From: Chitinophagaceae bacterium
GTDB lineage: Bacteria; Bacteroidota; Bacteroidia; Chitinophagales; Chitinophagaceae
Length of the DNA stretch: 64,000 nucleotides
NCBI GenBank assembly: GCA_019638625.1
Contig: JAHBTK010000005.1
Coordinates: 434,001 to 498,000 of the forward strand
Direction of reading: 5' to 3'
The notes under the pieces are model-generated. The model ran no database searches, was not told the DNA's origin, and worked only from the letters and a program-made list of their open reading frames with translations. The position numbers were made by a program, and so were the translations under genes. Positions 26,736 to 35,697 of the stretch are shown in pieces (within the stretch, counting starts at the first letter, position 1; each line of letters opens with the position of its first letter).

Positions 26736-26743
26736 TATATTTG
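26736..26743 (+). promoter_or_regulatory. -7 box deciding the start of the acyltransferase-like gene
   Basis: TATATTTG matches TAnnTTTG and overlaps a possible GTG start at 26743. If it is used, transcription starts near 26750, so the ATG at 26755 is the more likely start, with a very short leader. Confidence 0.4.
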
Positions 26744-26754
26744 TGAAAACAGCA

Positions 26755-27816
26755 ATGAGAACAGATACTACCGGCTACCGTTTATTGAGTATTGATATCG
26801 TCCGCGGGTTCGTGATGGTATTGATGGCGTTGGACCATTGCCGGGATTTATTGCATGTAGACACTTTTGCAGATCCGCTGAATTTTGATACTACTACCAC
26901 GTCCCTGTTCCTTACCCGCTGGATCACCCACTTGTGTGCGCCTTCGTTTGTTTTCCTGTCTGGCGTATCGGCTTTTTTATCTACGCAAAAGCACGGAGCA
27001 GGTAACGGGACTTTCCTGGTTAAAAGGGGGTTGTGGCTGATACTGCTGGAATGTACCGTGGTGAATTTCGGGATCTGGTTCGACATTCATTTTTCGGTAT
27101 TGCTGCTACAGGTTATAGCGGCTATCGGTTTCGGGTTAGTGATATTGGGTTTGCTTGTTCGCTGGCGGGTGAACAGCAATATCCTGTTGATTGCGGGAAT
27201 TGTTCTGATCGTCTTTCACCAGTTGGTACCGGCACTGCTCACCGGCGACGGACCGCAGAAAATACTGTTTCATTTGTTTCAGCCCGGACTGATACCTCTT
27301 TCCGGTGATCATACATTACTCCTGGGCTATCCGCCACTTCCCTGGCTGGGAATAATACTTGCGGGGTATGGTTGCGGCAGATTTTTTCAACAGCAGGAGG
27401 CTGTCAGGAAGAAGAAGTTTTTACAGATCGTTTTCATATTACTGGGGTGTTTTCTTGTTTTAAGGATAACCGACGTTTATGGTGATCTATTGTCGTGGAT
27501 GAAACAATCCAGCCTGAAATTTACTGTCCTGTCCTTTGTGAACGTTTCCAAATACCCTCCCTCCCTGCAGTTTGCCGCATTAATGCTGGGTATTATGTTT
27601 GCACTGCTTTATCTGGCAGAGAAGTATGGTTCTGTGTTAACCCGTTTCTTTAACCTGTATGGCAGCGTTCCCCTGTTTTTTTATATCCTGCATTGGTATT
27701 TCCTGCACCTGTTGATGTTTGTAGTACTGTTTTTCCAGGGGTTTGGTATATCGGATTTTAGTTTTGGCTTCAATTTTCCTCCTTACAGGTATTTTCGTGC
27801 GACTGTGCCAGGATAA
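26755..27816 (+). CDS. DUF1624/HGSNAT-like membrane acyltransferase, 3'-truncated
   Basis: About 353 residues of an integral membrane protein with roughly ten helices. The opening YRLLSIDIVRGFVMVLMALDHCRDLLH is the signature of the DUF1624/heparan-alpha-glucosaminide N-acetyltransferase-like family. HYTSLLW-like features are absent, but LPWLGIILAGYGCGRFFQ, NVSKYPPSLQFAALMLG and SVPLFFYILHWYFLHLLMF are characteristic. The normal ending after FGFNF (a last helix and a basic tail) is missing: the frame runs on into PPYRYFRATVPG and stops within the antisense remains of a LacI gene. So the protein lost its C-terminus in a rearrangement. The substrate is unknown, and whether the truncated protein works is doubtful. 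A second fragment of this family is at 43575-43690. Confidence 0.82.
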   Translation: MRTDTTGYRLLSIDIVRGFVMVLMALDHCRDLLHVDTFADPLNFDTTTTSLFLTRWITHLCAPSFVFLSGVSAFLSTQKHGAGNGTFLVKRGLWLILLECTVVNFGIWFDIHFSVLLLQVIAAIGFGLVILGLLVRWRVNSNILLIAGIVLIVFHQLVPALLTGDGPQKILFHLFQPGLIPLSGDHTLLLGYPPLPWLGIILAGYGCGRFFQQQEAVRKKKFLQIVFILLGCFLVLRITDVYGDLLSWMKQSSLKFTVLSFVNVSKYPPSLQFAALMLGIMFALLYLAEKYGSVLTRFFNLYGSVPLFFYILHWYFLHLLMFVVLFFQGFGISDFSFGFNFPPYRYFRATVPG

Positions 27817-28099
27817 TATTATAATTTTCCGTTCCGGCGATCTCTTCTATACCGTTTATCGCTTCAACGAAAAAATGGTCCTGCAGATCAGGTATGATGA
27901 GCCCTATCGTAAAGGTTTTATTCAGCTTAAAATGCCGGGCAGATTCATTGGCAACATAATTCCACCTGTTTGCCAGTTCCTTTACCCGCTCTTTTGTGAA
28001 AGCGCTGATAGCATGATCGTCGTTCAGGGATTTTGAAACCGTTGACACAGACATGTTCAGCTTTTTTGCCATGTCTTTTAATGTAATCCCTTTTTTCAT
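27770..28099 (-). pseudogene. LacI-family regulator, truncated to DNA-binding domain
   Basis: This encodes 109 residues: a LacI helix-turn-helix (ITLKDMAKKLNMSVSTVSKSLNDDHAISAFTKERVKELANRWNY), the hinge (NESARHFKLNKTFTIGLIIPDL) and the first strand/helix of the sugar-binding domain (FVEAINGIEEIAGTENYNIILAQSHEN). Full-length members have about 340 residues, so the sensing domain is gone. The break coincides with the end of the convergent acyltransferase-like gene (about 27775-27785), as expected for one deletion joining two 3' ends. The fragment could still bind DNA, but it cannot respond to sugar. Confidence 0.85.
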
Positions 28100-28248
28100 T
28101 TCACGTTTTTTATATGATATATTTTGGTACTACAATGCGGCTCTGTCAGTCAGAGTTTCCCGGCTTCTATTATCAGGGATGAAACAGCGCTTTTTTAAAG
28201 CTATAAAATATTATCCACAATTTTATTAGCTTTACCTATCAAACTGAT

Positions 28249-28839
28249 ATGCCGGGACCTCCTACATACGATATTACTACATTGCTGGAGCAGGTGTCGC
28301 AGGACAATGAAGAAGCCTTTCGTAAGGTTTTTAATCATTACAAAGCTCCCTTTTATGCCGCTGCCCTTAAGATGACGCATGCTGCGTCCCTGGCGGAGGA
28401 GATTGTGCAGGAAGTTTTTGTGATGCTGTGGATGAAAAGGAAGCTGGCAGCCCGGGCAAAAAACCCGGAAGGATATATTGTTACCATCCTTCATAACTGT
28501 ATCTACGCCCACTTCAGAAAACTTGCCCGGGAACGACAATTAAGATCAGCGGTGAAACAGGCAGAAGAAGATAGTGAAAACCCGATTGAGTCTTTACTGC
28601 TGGAAAAAGAACACAGGGGCATTATTGAAAAGGTGATCAGCCGGCTTCCTCCTCAACAAAAAATAATATATAAATTAGCCAAGCAGGAAGGCATGAGTAG
28701 GGAAGAGATTGCCAGGCAATTGAATATTTCCCCTAATACTGTGAAAAATCACCTTGCTGCCGCAGTGGTCCATCTGCGAAACTCTCTTAAAAAGGATATT
28801 TCTGCCATTATCTGGGCTGTTATCTGGATGCATCTATAA
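28249..28839 (+). CDS. ECF RNA polymerase sigma factor (SusCD-locus type)
   Basis: A 196-residue sigma-70-family factor of the ECF group. Region 2: DNEEAFRKVFNHYKAPFYAAALKMTHAASLAEEIVQEVFVMLWMKR. Region 4: IISRLPPQQKIIYKLAKQEGMSREEIARQLNISPNTVKNHLAAAVVHLRN (helix-turn-helix). It directs transcription of the downstream SusCD locus when released by the FecR anti-sigma factor encoded 83 bp downstream. The region before the ATG (TTAGCTTTACC) resembles that of the second ECF gene (CTAACTTTATC), possibly a shared promoter type. Confidence 0.94.
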   Translation: MPGPPTYDITTLLEQVSQDNEEAFRKVFNHYKAPFYAAALKMTHAASLAEEIVQEVFVMLWMKRKLAARAKNPEGYIVTILHNCIYAHFRKLARERQLRSAVKQAEEDSENPIESLLLEKEHRGIIEKVISRLPPQQKIIYKLAKQEGMSREEIARQLNISPNTVKNHLAAAVVHLRNSLKKDISAIIWAVIWMHL

Positions 28840-28922
28840 AATTTTTCATCGCACTGGTACATTTTTCATTGCTCTTTCATCATACTGATGAGAGGACAGG
28901 TATTTCAACTTAAAAGATCAAT

Positions 28923-30110
28923 ATGAAACTTTCAGCCGACAGGATCGCTTATTTGTTAGAAATGTATTCGGAAGGGAGGGCTACTGCGGAGGAGGAGCAC
29001 GAGCTTTTTAGCTGGGTAGCGGAAGGAAATGAGCGGCCGGTAAAGGAGCATATTGAAAAGCTGGTATCTTCCTATCATTCCGGTGAAGCGGCTTTGCCGG
29101 TAGACTGGGAACAACTGTACCATCGGATCATAGAAGAAAAAAATGCCAAGGATATCCGGCCGGGGGTTAGAAGGATGGCGTGGATAGGTTGGGCTGCAGC
29201 ATCCGTAATATTAGTGCTGGGAGCCGGCTATTATTTCTTTATTACTACCCATATAGGAAAAGGGCAAAAGGAGCTGACAAATATTGAGCAGGCACATAAT
29301 GAAGACATTGCACCGCCCGATGCGGTTAATGCGGTGCTTACCCTGGCCAACGGGCAACGCGTTATTTTAGATAGTGCGGGCAACGGGATGCTGGCGATGC
29401 AGGGAACGGTGGAGGTGAGGAAATTACCGGACGGGCAGATCACCTACCGGGGAACGGACAAGGAAACACAATACAATGAATTGAGCAATCCCAGAGGAAG
29501 CAAAGTTATTGGATTAACGTTGGCCGACGGTAGTAAAGTATGGCTGAACGCGGCAAGCTCATTGAGATATCCTACTGCTTTTACCGGTAAGGAGCGGAAA
29601 GTGGAGATCACGGGAGAAGCGTATTTTGAAATAGCACACAATCCCGCTATGCCTTTTGTGGTAAGTAAAGATGGTACTACTGTACAGGTGCTGGGCACTC
29701 ATTTTAATATCAATGCGTATGATGATGAACATTCACTGAATGTGACTTTGCTGGAAGGAAGTGTGAGTATAGGCACTACCGGTAATGGACGGCCCAAAGT
29801 AATCAGGCCCGGAGAGCAGGCGCAGGTGGAAAAAGGTGGCAATATTGAACTGGTGAACCAGGTTGATTTATATGAAGTGATGGCCTGGAAAAATGGGCTG
29901 TTTTCTTTTAAAGGGGCAGACATAGAAAGTATTATGAGGCAGGTATCGCGGTGGTATGATTTAGATGTGGTTTTTGAAAAGCAGGTGACCGAGAAATTTT
30001 ATGCCGAGGTTTCCAAAACCACGAATGTTTCTACCCTGCTGAAAATGCTGGAGGCTACAAAAGCGGTACGGTTTAGTATTGAAGGGAAAACGATCAGGGT
30101 GATGCCGTGA
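28923..30110 (+). CDS. FecR-family anti-sigma factor
   Basis: A 395-residue inner-membrane protein. The cytoplasmic N-terminus (MKLSADRIAYLLEMYSEGRATAEEEHELFSWV) binds sigma. One membrane helix follows (IGWAAASVILVLGAGYYFFI). The periplasmic FecR domain has RGSKVIGLTLADGSKVWLNAASSLRYP and GEAYFEIAHNPAMPFVV, and the C-terminal STN-like domain VSRWYDLDVVFEKQVTEKFYAEVSK. It transmits a signal from the SusC transporter to the ECF sigma factor. It pairs with the sigma gene at 28249 and the SusC gene at 30305. Confidence 0.94.
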   Translation: MKLSADRIAYLLEMYSEGRATAEEEHELFSWVAEGNERPVKEHIEKLVSSYHSGEAALPVDWEQLYHRIIEEKNAKDIRPGVRRMAWIGWAAASVILVLGAGYYFFITTHIGKGQKELTNIEQAHNEDIAPPDAVNAVLTLANGQRVILDSAGNGMLAMQGTVEVRKLPDGQITYRGTDKETQYNELSNPRGSKVIGLTLADGSKVWLNAASSLRYPTAFTGKERKVEITGEAYFEIAHNPAMPFVVSKDGTTVQVLGTHFNINAYDDEHSLNVTLLEGSVSIGTTGNGRPKVIRPGEQAQVEKGGNIELVNQVDLYEVMAWKNGLFSFKGADIESIMRQVSRWYDLDVVFEKQVTEKFYAEVSKTTNVSTLLKMLEATKAVRFSIEGKTIRVMP

Positions 30111-30196
30111 GGAGGTTACAAGTTGCAGGTTACGGGCGCTCTGAAACCTGAGACCTAAAAAAGTTTAACATTATTGAGATCACTTTAAGAAAAAAA

Positions 30197-30223
30197 GCCA
30201 GCTCCTCTGGAACAGGAACTGGC
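30197..30223 (+). promoter_or_regulatory. Leader hairpin before SusC gene 1
   Basis: Arms 30197-30205 (gccagctcc) and 30215-30223 (ggaactggc) pair with one mismatch around a 9 nt loop. No T-run follows, so it is not a simple terminator. The same arrangement (FecR stop, hairpin, about 80 nt, then actaagcaaaRttATG) occurs before the second SusC gene. The spacer also contains a degenerate gttacaagttgcaggttac tract near 30116. Confidence 0.5.
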
Positions 30224-30304
30224 CGGAAATCTGAGCTGACTCAATATTAGTATAGAACAATTGGTACTGTTTTACTATTTCATCAACTCAAACTAAGCAA
30301 AGTT

Positions 30305-33300
30305 ATGTCAAATGCTTTTCATGGATCGCTATTTTTCAGCCAGCGATCTGTTATCAAAACGCTGCGAATTATGAATTTCCTAACTATTCTGTTGCTTGCA
30401 TGCTGCCTGCAGATCAGTGCGCATGTCAATTCACAGGGGGTCACTTTGAATGTTAAAAAAGCCCCGTTGGATAAGGTGTTCCGGGAGATCAGGGAACAAA
30501 CCGGCTATACATTCATGTATACCGAAACAATGCTCAAAGAATCCAGGAAAGTGAGCATGCAGGTAAAGAATGTTTCCCTCCGGGAGGTGCTTGCGATCTG
30601 CTTTGCGGAACAGCCCTTCACGTACAATATTATTGACAAAACTGTGGTGGTGCAGCCCCGGGAAGCTGCTGCGGTCAATATCGCTGCAGATACTGCTGTA
30701 ACCGCCCAACCCCCGCCGGTTGAGATAAGCGGAAGAGTTGTCAACAATGAGGGGGAACCCCTTTCCAATGTATCGGTATTGATCGTGGGAACCAAAACAG
30801 GAACAGTGACCGATGTAAATGGCTATTTTAAACTTACCGCTCCTGATAATAAGAATATTACACTTGAGATATCAAGTGTGGGATACCAGGCTAAAAGAGT
30901 GAATGCAGGAAAACAAACAGAGATCAACGTGGTATTGGAGGTAGAAGCCTCCAGCCTGATCGATGTAGTAGTGGTGGGATATGGTACACAGAAGAAAGCG
31001 AACCTGACAGGGGCAGTAGCTTCCATTTCAGGTGAGGCTCTTGAAAATAAGCCATTGCCAAATGTAGGGGAAGTATTGCGCGGAGTCTCTCCCAATCTCA
31101 ATATTAATCTGGGTGCTTATGGCGCCGAACCCGGCGCTACGCTTGGCTTTAATATCAGGGGAGTGGGATCTATCAGTGGCAATAGTGCGCCGCTTATTTT
31201 GGTAGACGGCGTAGAAATGGATATTAACAATTTAGATCCCGGCACTATCGAAAGCGTATCTGTGCTAAAAGACGCTTCATCTTCTGCCATCTATGGTTCC
31301 CGTGCCCCTTTTGGTGTGATCCTGATCACTACTAAAAAAGGCAGGAAGAATGAGGGCGTTAAAATTCAGTATAACAACAACCTGATATTTGGGAAACCAA
31401 TCGGAATTCCGCACATGGAAAATTCATTGATTTTTGCAACTGTTTACAACCAGACTGCTATCAATGCAGGAAGCCCTCCAACTTTTACTGATGAACAGGT
31501 TCAGCGGATCAAAGGGTTTATGGATGGAACGTACAAAACCGAATTTGACCCCCAAAGGCCCACAACTTCGATATTTGAGGGACGACGTATTGGCAATGCT
31601 AATTATGACTGGCCGCACATTTTATTTAAAGATCATAAATTTGATCAAAGACACAATGTAGCTGTAAGTGGCGGTAGTGATAAAAGCCAGTATTATATTT
31701 CATTGGGATACTTTGACCAGGGCGGTTTTTACGGCTTTGGCTATGACGCGTATAAAAGGTATGATCTTTTGGCAAATCTGTCTACTCAGGCTACCCAATG
31801 GCTTAAGTTTAGTTTAAGTACCAAATATGCCCATACTTATACAGATTATCCGATTGGAGTAACTACCGTTGAAAGAAGATATATAGGAAACACCCTGTTT
31901 TCTTTCGGGCCTAACACTCCCTGGTACAACCCCAATGGTAGCGTGGCTAATCCAGTAATCAGGTACCTGGAAGGGTCGGGGAGGGATAAAACAAGAGAGA
32001 ATGACCTGTTGGTAACATTGGGCGCCGAAATAGAACCTATTAAAGGATGGAAAACGAATTTTTCTTACAACCATAATTTCACAGAAGCAGACCAGGGGAA
32101 AGTGTCAATACCGGTTATGGTGGAGTTGGGAAACGGGAAGTTTGGTAATATCGGCAAACCCAACAGTGCGTATGAGTCAACCCTTTCCCGTTCTTCTTAC
32201 GCATTGGCCAACGTAGTAACTTCTTATGAAAGAAAGCTAGGTGAGCACTACATTAAAGTGCTGGCGGGCTACGAGCAGGAAGAAAGAATTTTTAACTCGT
32301 TATATGGAAGAAAGGAAAATTTAATCTCAGAGGCAGTGCCATCCATAAATACCGCGTTGGGAGGTTCTACACTTAAAGATGCCAGGAATGATTGGGCAAC
32401 GCAGGGTATTTTCGGGCGTATCAATTATAATTTCAAAGAAAAATACCTGCTGGAATTCAGTGCGCGCTATAACGGGTCATCCCGGTTCGATCCTGACTCC
32501 AGGTGGGGATTCTTTCCCTCTGCTTCAGCAGGCTACCAGATATCCAGCGAAAATTTCTGGGAGGCAATCCAACCTGTTGTCAACAGGTTAAAAATTAGAG
32601 GTTCTTACGGTTCACTGGGTAACCAGAATGTGGCTAATTATTTATATATCCCCACGATAAATGTTAATCCGGAAACACCCTGGATTATAGGTAATGCGCG
32701 CCCGCCATATGCATCTACACCGGCTATCATCAGCGATAATTTAACATGGGAAACGATAACGATGGCTAATTTGGGCATAGATGCCAGCTTCCTTGCGAAT
32801 CGTTTGAGTTTGACTTTTGATGTGTTCAACCGGAAAACAACAAACATGTTCGGCCCCCAGGCAACACTCCCTTACACGTTAGGCACAGGCACACCCACCG
32901 CCAATAATGCTTCTTTATCTACCAAAGGGTTTGAGTTGGTGTTGGATTGGAATGACAGGATTGGATCAGAATTCTCTTATCACGCACAAATAAGTTTGGG
33001 CGATAACAGGTCAAAGATTTTGCAGTACAGGAATGAAAGCGGGTTCATTGATGACTGGTATAACGGAAAAAATATTGGTGAAATATGGGGCTTTGTTACG
33101 GACGGATTAATTCAAACCTCCAATGAAAAGATGCCGGATCAAACTGCCCTCTATCCAAATTGGGGCCCCGGTGATATGAAATATGTGGATCTTAGCGGAG
33201 ATGATAAAATTACAGAGGGAACGAGGACACTGAAGGATCATGGCGATTTAAAGATCATCGGTAATACCACTCCCAGGTATAATATTGGCATCGTGGGTGG

Positions 33301-33814
33301 ATTTAACTATAAGGGGCTTGATTTCAGTATGAACTGGTCAGGTAGTTTGAAGCAGGATTATCTTCCCAAACTTACTGTAACCACTTTTTGGGGAGTGACC
33401 CAGGATTGGGCCCTTTCCTCAGTATTTAAAGGATCGCCTGTATTGGACTACTGGCGTCCTGCCGATGAAACCAATATACTTGGACCTAATACCGATGCCT
33501 ATTTCCCAAAGCCTTATTTCAGTAATGAAACCTTAAAAAACAGGAAACCCCAGTCAAAGTATGTGCTTAATGCCGCTTATTTGCGGTTGAGAAATATCCA
33601 GTTAGGATATACGCTTCCCGGTGCTATTTCCAAAAAGGTAGCTGTTCAAAAAGCAAGGGTATTTGTTTCAGGAGGGAACCTGATAACAATAAAAAGCCTG
33701 CCGAAGAATATAGATCCCGAGCAAACGATAGTAGGAGAAAAAGGCTATAACAACAATGGTTCTTTTTACCCTATGTCTGCAACCTTAACGATTGGAGTGA
33801 ACCTAACATTTTAA
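30305..33814 (+). CDS. SusC-type TonB-dependent transporter with STN domain
   Basis: A 1,169-residue outer-membrane importer. After the signal region there is an STN domain (VTLNVKKAPLDKVFREIREQTGYTFMYTETML), as found in transporters that signal to FecR/ECF pairs. A CarboxypepD_reg domain follows (ISGRVVNNEGEPLSNVSVLIVG). The plug has DVVVVGYGTQKKANLTGAVASISGE and SSAIYGSRAPFGVILITTKKG, and a barrel of about 22 strands ends SATLTIGVNLTF. The start is set by comparison with the second SusC gene (shared actaagcaaaRtt before ATG). It works with the SusD protein encoded 11 bp downstream. The ligand is unknown. Confidence 0.95.
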   Translation: MSNAFHGSLFFSQRSVIKTLRIMNFLTILLLACCLQISAHVNSQGVTLNVKKAPLDKVFREIREQTGYTFMYTETMLKESRKVSMQVKNVSLREVLAICFAEQPFTYNIIDKTVVVQPREAAAVNIAADTAVTAQPPPVEISGRVVNNEGEPLSNVSVLIVGTKTGTVTDVNGYFKLTAPDNKNITLEISSVGYQAKRVNAGKQTEINVVLEVEASSLIDVVVVGYGTQKKANLTGAVASISGEALENKPLPNVGEVLRGVSPNLNINLGAYGAEPGATLGFNIRGVGSISGNSAPLILVDGVEMDINNLDPGTIESVSVLKDASSSAIYGSRAPFGVILITTKKGRKNEGVKIQYNNNLIFGKPIGIPHMENSLIFATVYNQTAINAGSPPTFTDEQVQRIKGFMDGTYKTEFDPQRPTTSIFEGRRIGNANYDWPHILFKDHKFDQRHNVAVSGGSDKSQYYISLGYFDQGGFYGFGYDAYKRYDLLANLSTQATQWLKFSLSTKYAHTYTDYPIGVTTVERRYIGNTLFSFGPNTPWYNPNGSVANPVIRYLEGSGRDKTRENDLLVTLGAEIEPIKGWKTNFSYNHNFTEADQGKVSIPVMVELGNGKFGNIGKPNSAYESTLSRSSYALANVVTSYERKLGEHYIKVLAGYEQEERIFNSLYGRKENLISEAVPSINTALGGSTLKDARNDWATQGIFGRINYNFKEKYLLEFSARYNGSSRFDPDSRWGFFPSASAGYQISSENFWEAIQPVVNRLKIRGSYGSLGNQNVANYLYIPTINVNPETPWIIGNARPPYASTPAIISDNLTWETITMANLGIDASFLANRLSLTFDVFNRKTTNMFGPQATLPYTLGTGTPTANNASLSTKGFELVLDWNDRIGSEFSYHAQISLGDNRSKILQYRNESGFIDDWYNGKNIGEIWGFVTDGLIQTSNEKMPDQTALYPNWGPGDMKYVDLSGDDKITEGTRTLKDHGDLKIIGNTTPRYNIGIVGGFNYKGLDFSMNWSGSLKQDYLPKLTVTTFWGVTQDWALSSVFKGSPVLDYWRPADETNILGPNTDAYFPKPYFSNETLKNRKPQSKYVLNAAYLRLRNIQLGYTLPGAISKKVAVQKARVFVSGGNLITIKSLPKNIDPEQTIVGEKGYNNNGSFYPMSATLTIGVNLTF

Positions 33815-33825
33815 ACAAAAGAATT

Positions 33826-35550
33826 ATGAAAAGTATAAAGATAATTACAGGTGTGCTTGTTGTTCTGGTATTAAGTGCATGCCGGAAAGATTTTTTAGAC
33901 CGAAAGCCGCTGGATCAGGTGGGGGCCTCAGATTATTTTAAAGCTCCCAAGGATCTCGAAACCTACGTCAATCAATTTTACAACAATTCCATCTTTCCTA
34001 TAGCTAATGAATATGGCTTGGATTTTAACTCGGATAATGCCGTAGCCACAAATTTCGATGCAAGGCTGGCGGGAACACGTACGCTGGATAATGCCAACGC
34101 TATTAGTTTTGGCGCGGTAAGAAATGTAAATTACTTCTTTGATAATTACAAACGGATTGAGGGTCTTGCTGCTTTTGACGATTATAAGCAGTATGTGGGT
34201 GAAGCGCATTTTTTCAGGGCACTTATTTATTTTGATCTTTTAAAGGGATGGGGAGATATTCAATGGTTTACCTCGGTGCCGGGAACGGAGTCCCCGGAAT
34301 TGCTCCAGCAAAGAGATCCCAGAAATATCATTGCAGATAATATCATTAAGGACTTGGATACCGCAGCTATGTATCTCCAGGCGGCTAAAACGGATGGCGC
34401 TGCACGCATCAACAAATGGATGGCGCTTCTAATACAAAGCCGGGTAGCGTTGTATGAAGGCACCTGGGAAAAATATCATGCCGGCGATCCTTTTGGTGTA
34501 GCCAGCCCCCAACCGGAAAAATATTTCAATAAAGCGGTTGAGGCTGCAACAAAAATTATGGAATCGGGAGTGTACAGTATTTATTCAACAGGTTCTCCAA
34601 ATACGGATTATTACGACCTGTTTTCAAAACAGCGTAGTTATTCCGGAAACACAGAGATAATGTTTTGGAAAAACTTTGATAATAATTTAGGAAAGGCTGA
34701 GGGAGCATTTGTGAGAGAAGTAAATTACCGGCAGCGCGATCCCTATGAACATTCACAAACAAAGGAATTGGCGGATTCTTATCTGTGTACAGATGGTAAT
34801 CCCATTTCAGGCAACCCACTTTTTAAAGGATATGCCAATATTGGGCTTGAAATGCAAAACCGCGACTCCAGGTTTTTTCAAACTTTTGGTATGCCGGGAA
34901 TACCATGGCGCATTACAGTAGAGAATATAATAACCAAATATGACGAGCTTTATACCATTCTTAACCAGGGGGTACCATATTATTCTCCCTGTGGTTATGT
35001 GCTTAGGAAAGGTTACGATGCGCGGGAACAATACCAGGTTCCTATATTCGAAGGAACGCCCGGTATCATTTACAGGTATGGAGAAGCTTTGCTTAATTTC
35101 GCTGAAGCTAAAGCTGAACTGGGCGCCATAACACAAGATGATATTGACAAGTCTATAAAACTACTCAGGGACAGAGTGGGTATGCCTAATCTCATACTTT
35201 CAGCTATTGCTACTGACCCTGAATGGGATTTCCCGACTCTATCTCCTATCATCAATGAAGTAAGACGCGAGCGCCGGATAGAGCTTGCCGCAGAAGGATT
35301 CCGGTTTGATGATATTATGCGATGGGCCGCTGCGGATGAGTTGATCGTTGGCAAAAGACCTCATGGGTTTAAGGCTGCCCAACTCGCCGTTAATCCTTAC
35401 CCGGTTGATGCCGATGGCTTTCTTGATCCTTACCAGCAAAAGCTCCCGGCAGGTTATGGATTTAAGATCGGGCGTGATTACCTGAATGCTATCCCGAAAG
35501 ACCAGCTCTTATTGAACCCGTCACTGGTGCAGAACCCGGGATGGAATTAA
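33826..35550 (+). CDS. SusD-family substrate-binding lipoprotein
   Basis: A 574-residue surface lipoprotein that lids the SusC barrel. Lipoprotein signal with lipobox VLSAC, then the usual RKDFLDRKPLDQV opening. The TPR-like region includes EAHFFRALIYFDLLKGWGDIQWFT and the C-terminal RagB/SusD part YRYGEALLNFAEAKAELG and INEVRRERRIELAAEGFRFDDIMRWAA. It is translationally linked to SusC (11 bp spacer). Length is on the large side of the range. An 89 bp inverted-repeat structure follows in the spacer before the cytochrome dehydrogenase. Confidence 0.95.
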   Translation: MKSIKIITGVLVVLVLSACRKDFLDRKPLDQVGASDYFKAPKDLETYVNQFYNNSIFPIANEYGLDFNSDNAVATNFDARLAGTRTLDNANAISFGAVRNVNYFFDNYKRIEGLAAFDDYKQYVGEAHFFRALIYFDLLKGWGDIQWFTSVPGTESPELLQQRDPRNIIADNIIKDLDTAAMYLQAAKTDGAARINKWMALLIQSRVALYEGTWEKYHAGDPFGVASPQPEKYFNKAVEAATKIMESGVYSIYSTGSPNTDYYDLFSKQRSYSGNTEIMFWKNFDNNLGKAEGAFVREVNYRQRDPYEHSQTKELADSYLCTDGNPISGNPLFKGYANIGLEMQNRDSRFFQTFGMPGIPWRITVENIITKYDELYTILNQGVPYYSPCGYVLRKGYDAREQYQVPIFEGTPGIIYRYGEALLNFAEAKAELGAITQDDIDKSIKLLRDRVGMPNLILSAIATDPEWDFPTLSPIINEVRRERRIELAAEGFRFDDIMRWAAADELIVGKRPHGFKAAQLAVNPYPVDADGFLDPYQQKLPAGYGFKIGRDYLNAIPKDQLLLNPSLVQNPGWN

Positions 35551-35594
35551 AGTGAATTATCTGATAAAATAATTGTTATAATAATCAATATAAG

Positions 35595-35683
35595 CGGACA
35601 TATTTCAAATTTTTGCACCGAAAGTGGGTGACGAGATACTGCCCGGAGTTTCCATCAGCCGGCGAAAATTTGGAATATGTCCG
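35595..35683 (+). repeat. 22 bp inverted repeat before the cytochrome dehydrogenase gene
   Basis: Arms 35595-35616 and 35662-35683 match as reverse complements in 20 of 22 positions. The two differences are G-T, so an RNA stem would be fully paired with two G-U wobbles. The loop is 45 nt. The stem ends 14 nt before ATG 35698, so it could affect ribosome access, mark the 3' end of the SusD message, or be a small mobile palindromic element. Confidence 0.75.
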
Positions 35684-35697
35684 TATAAAATTTGAAA

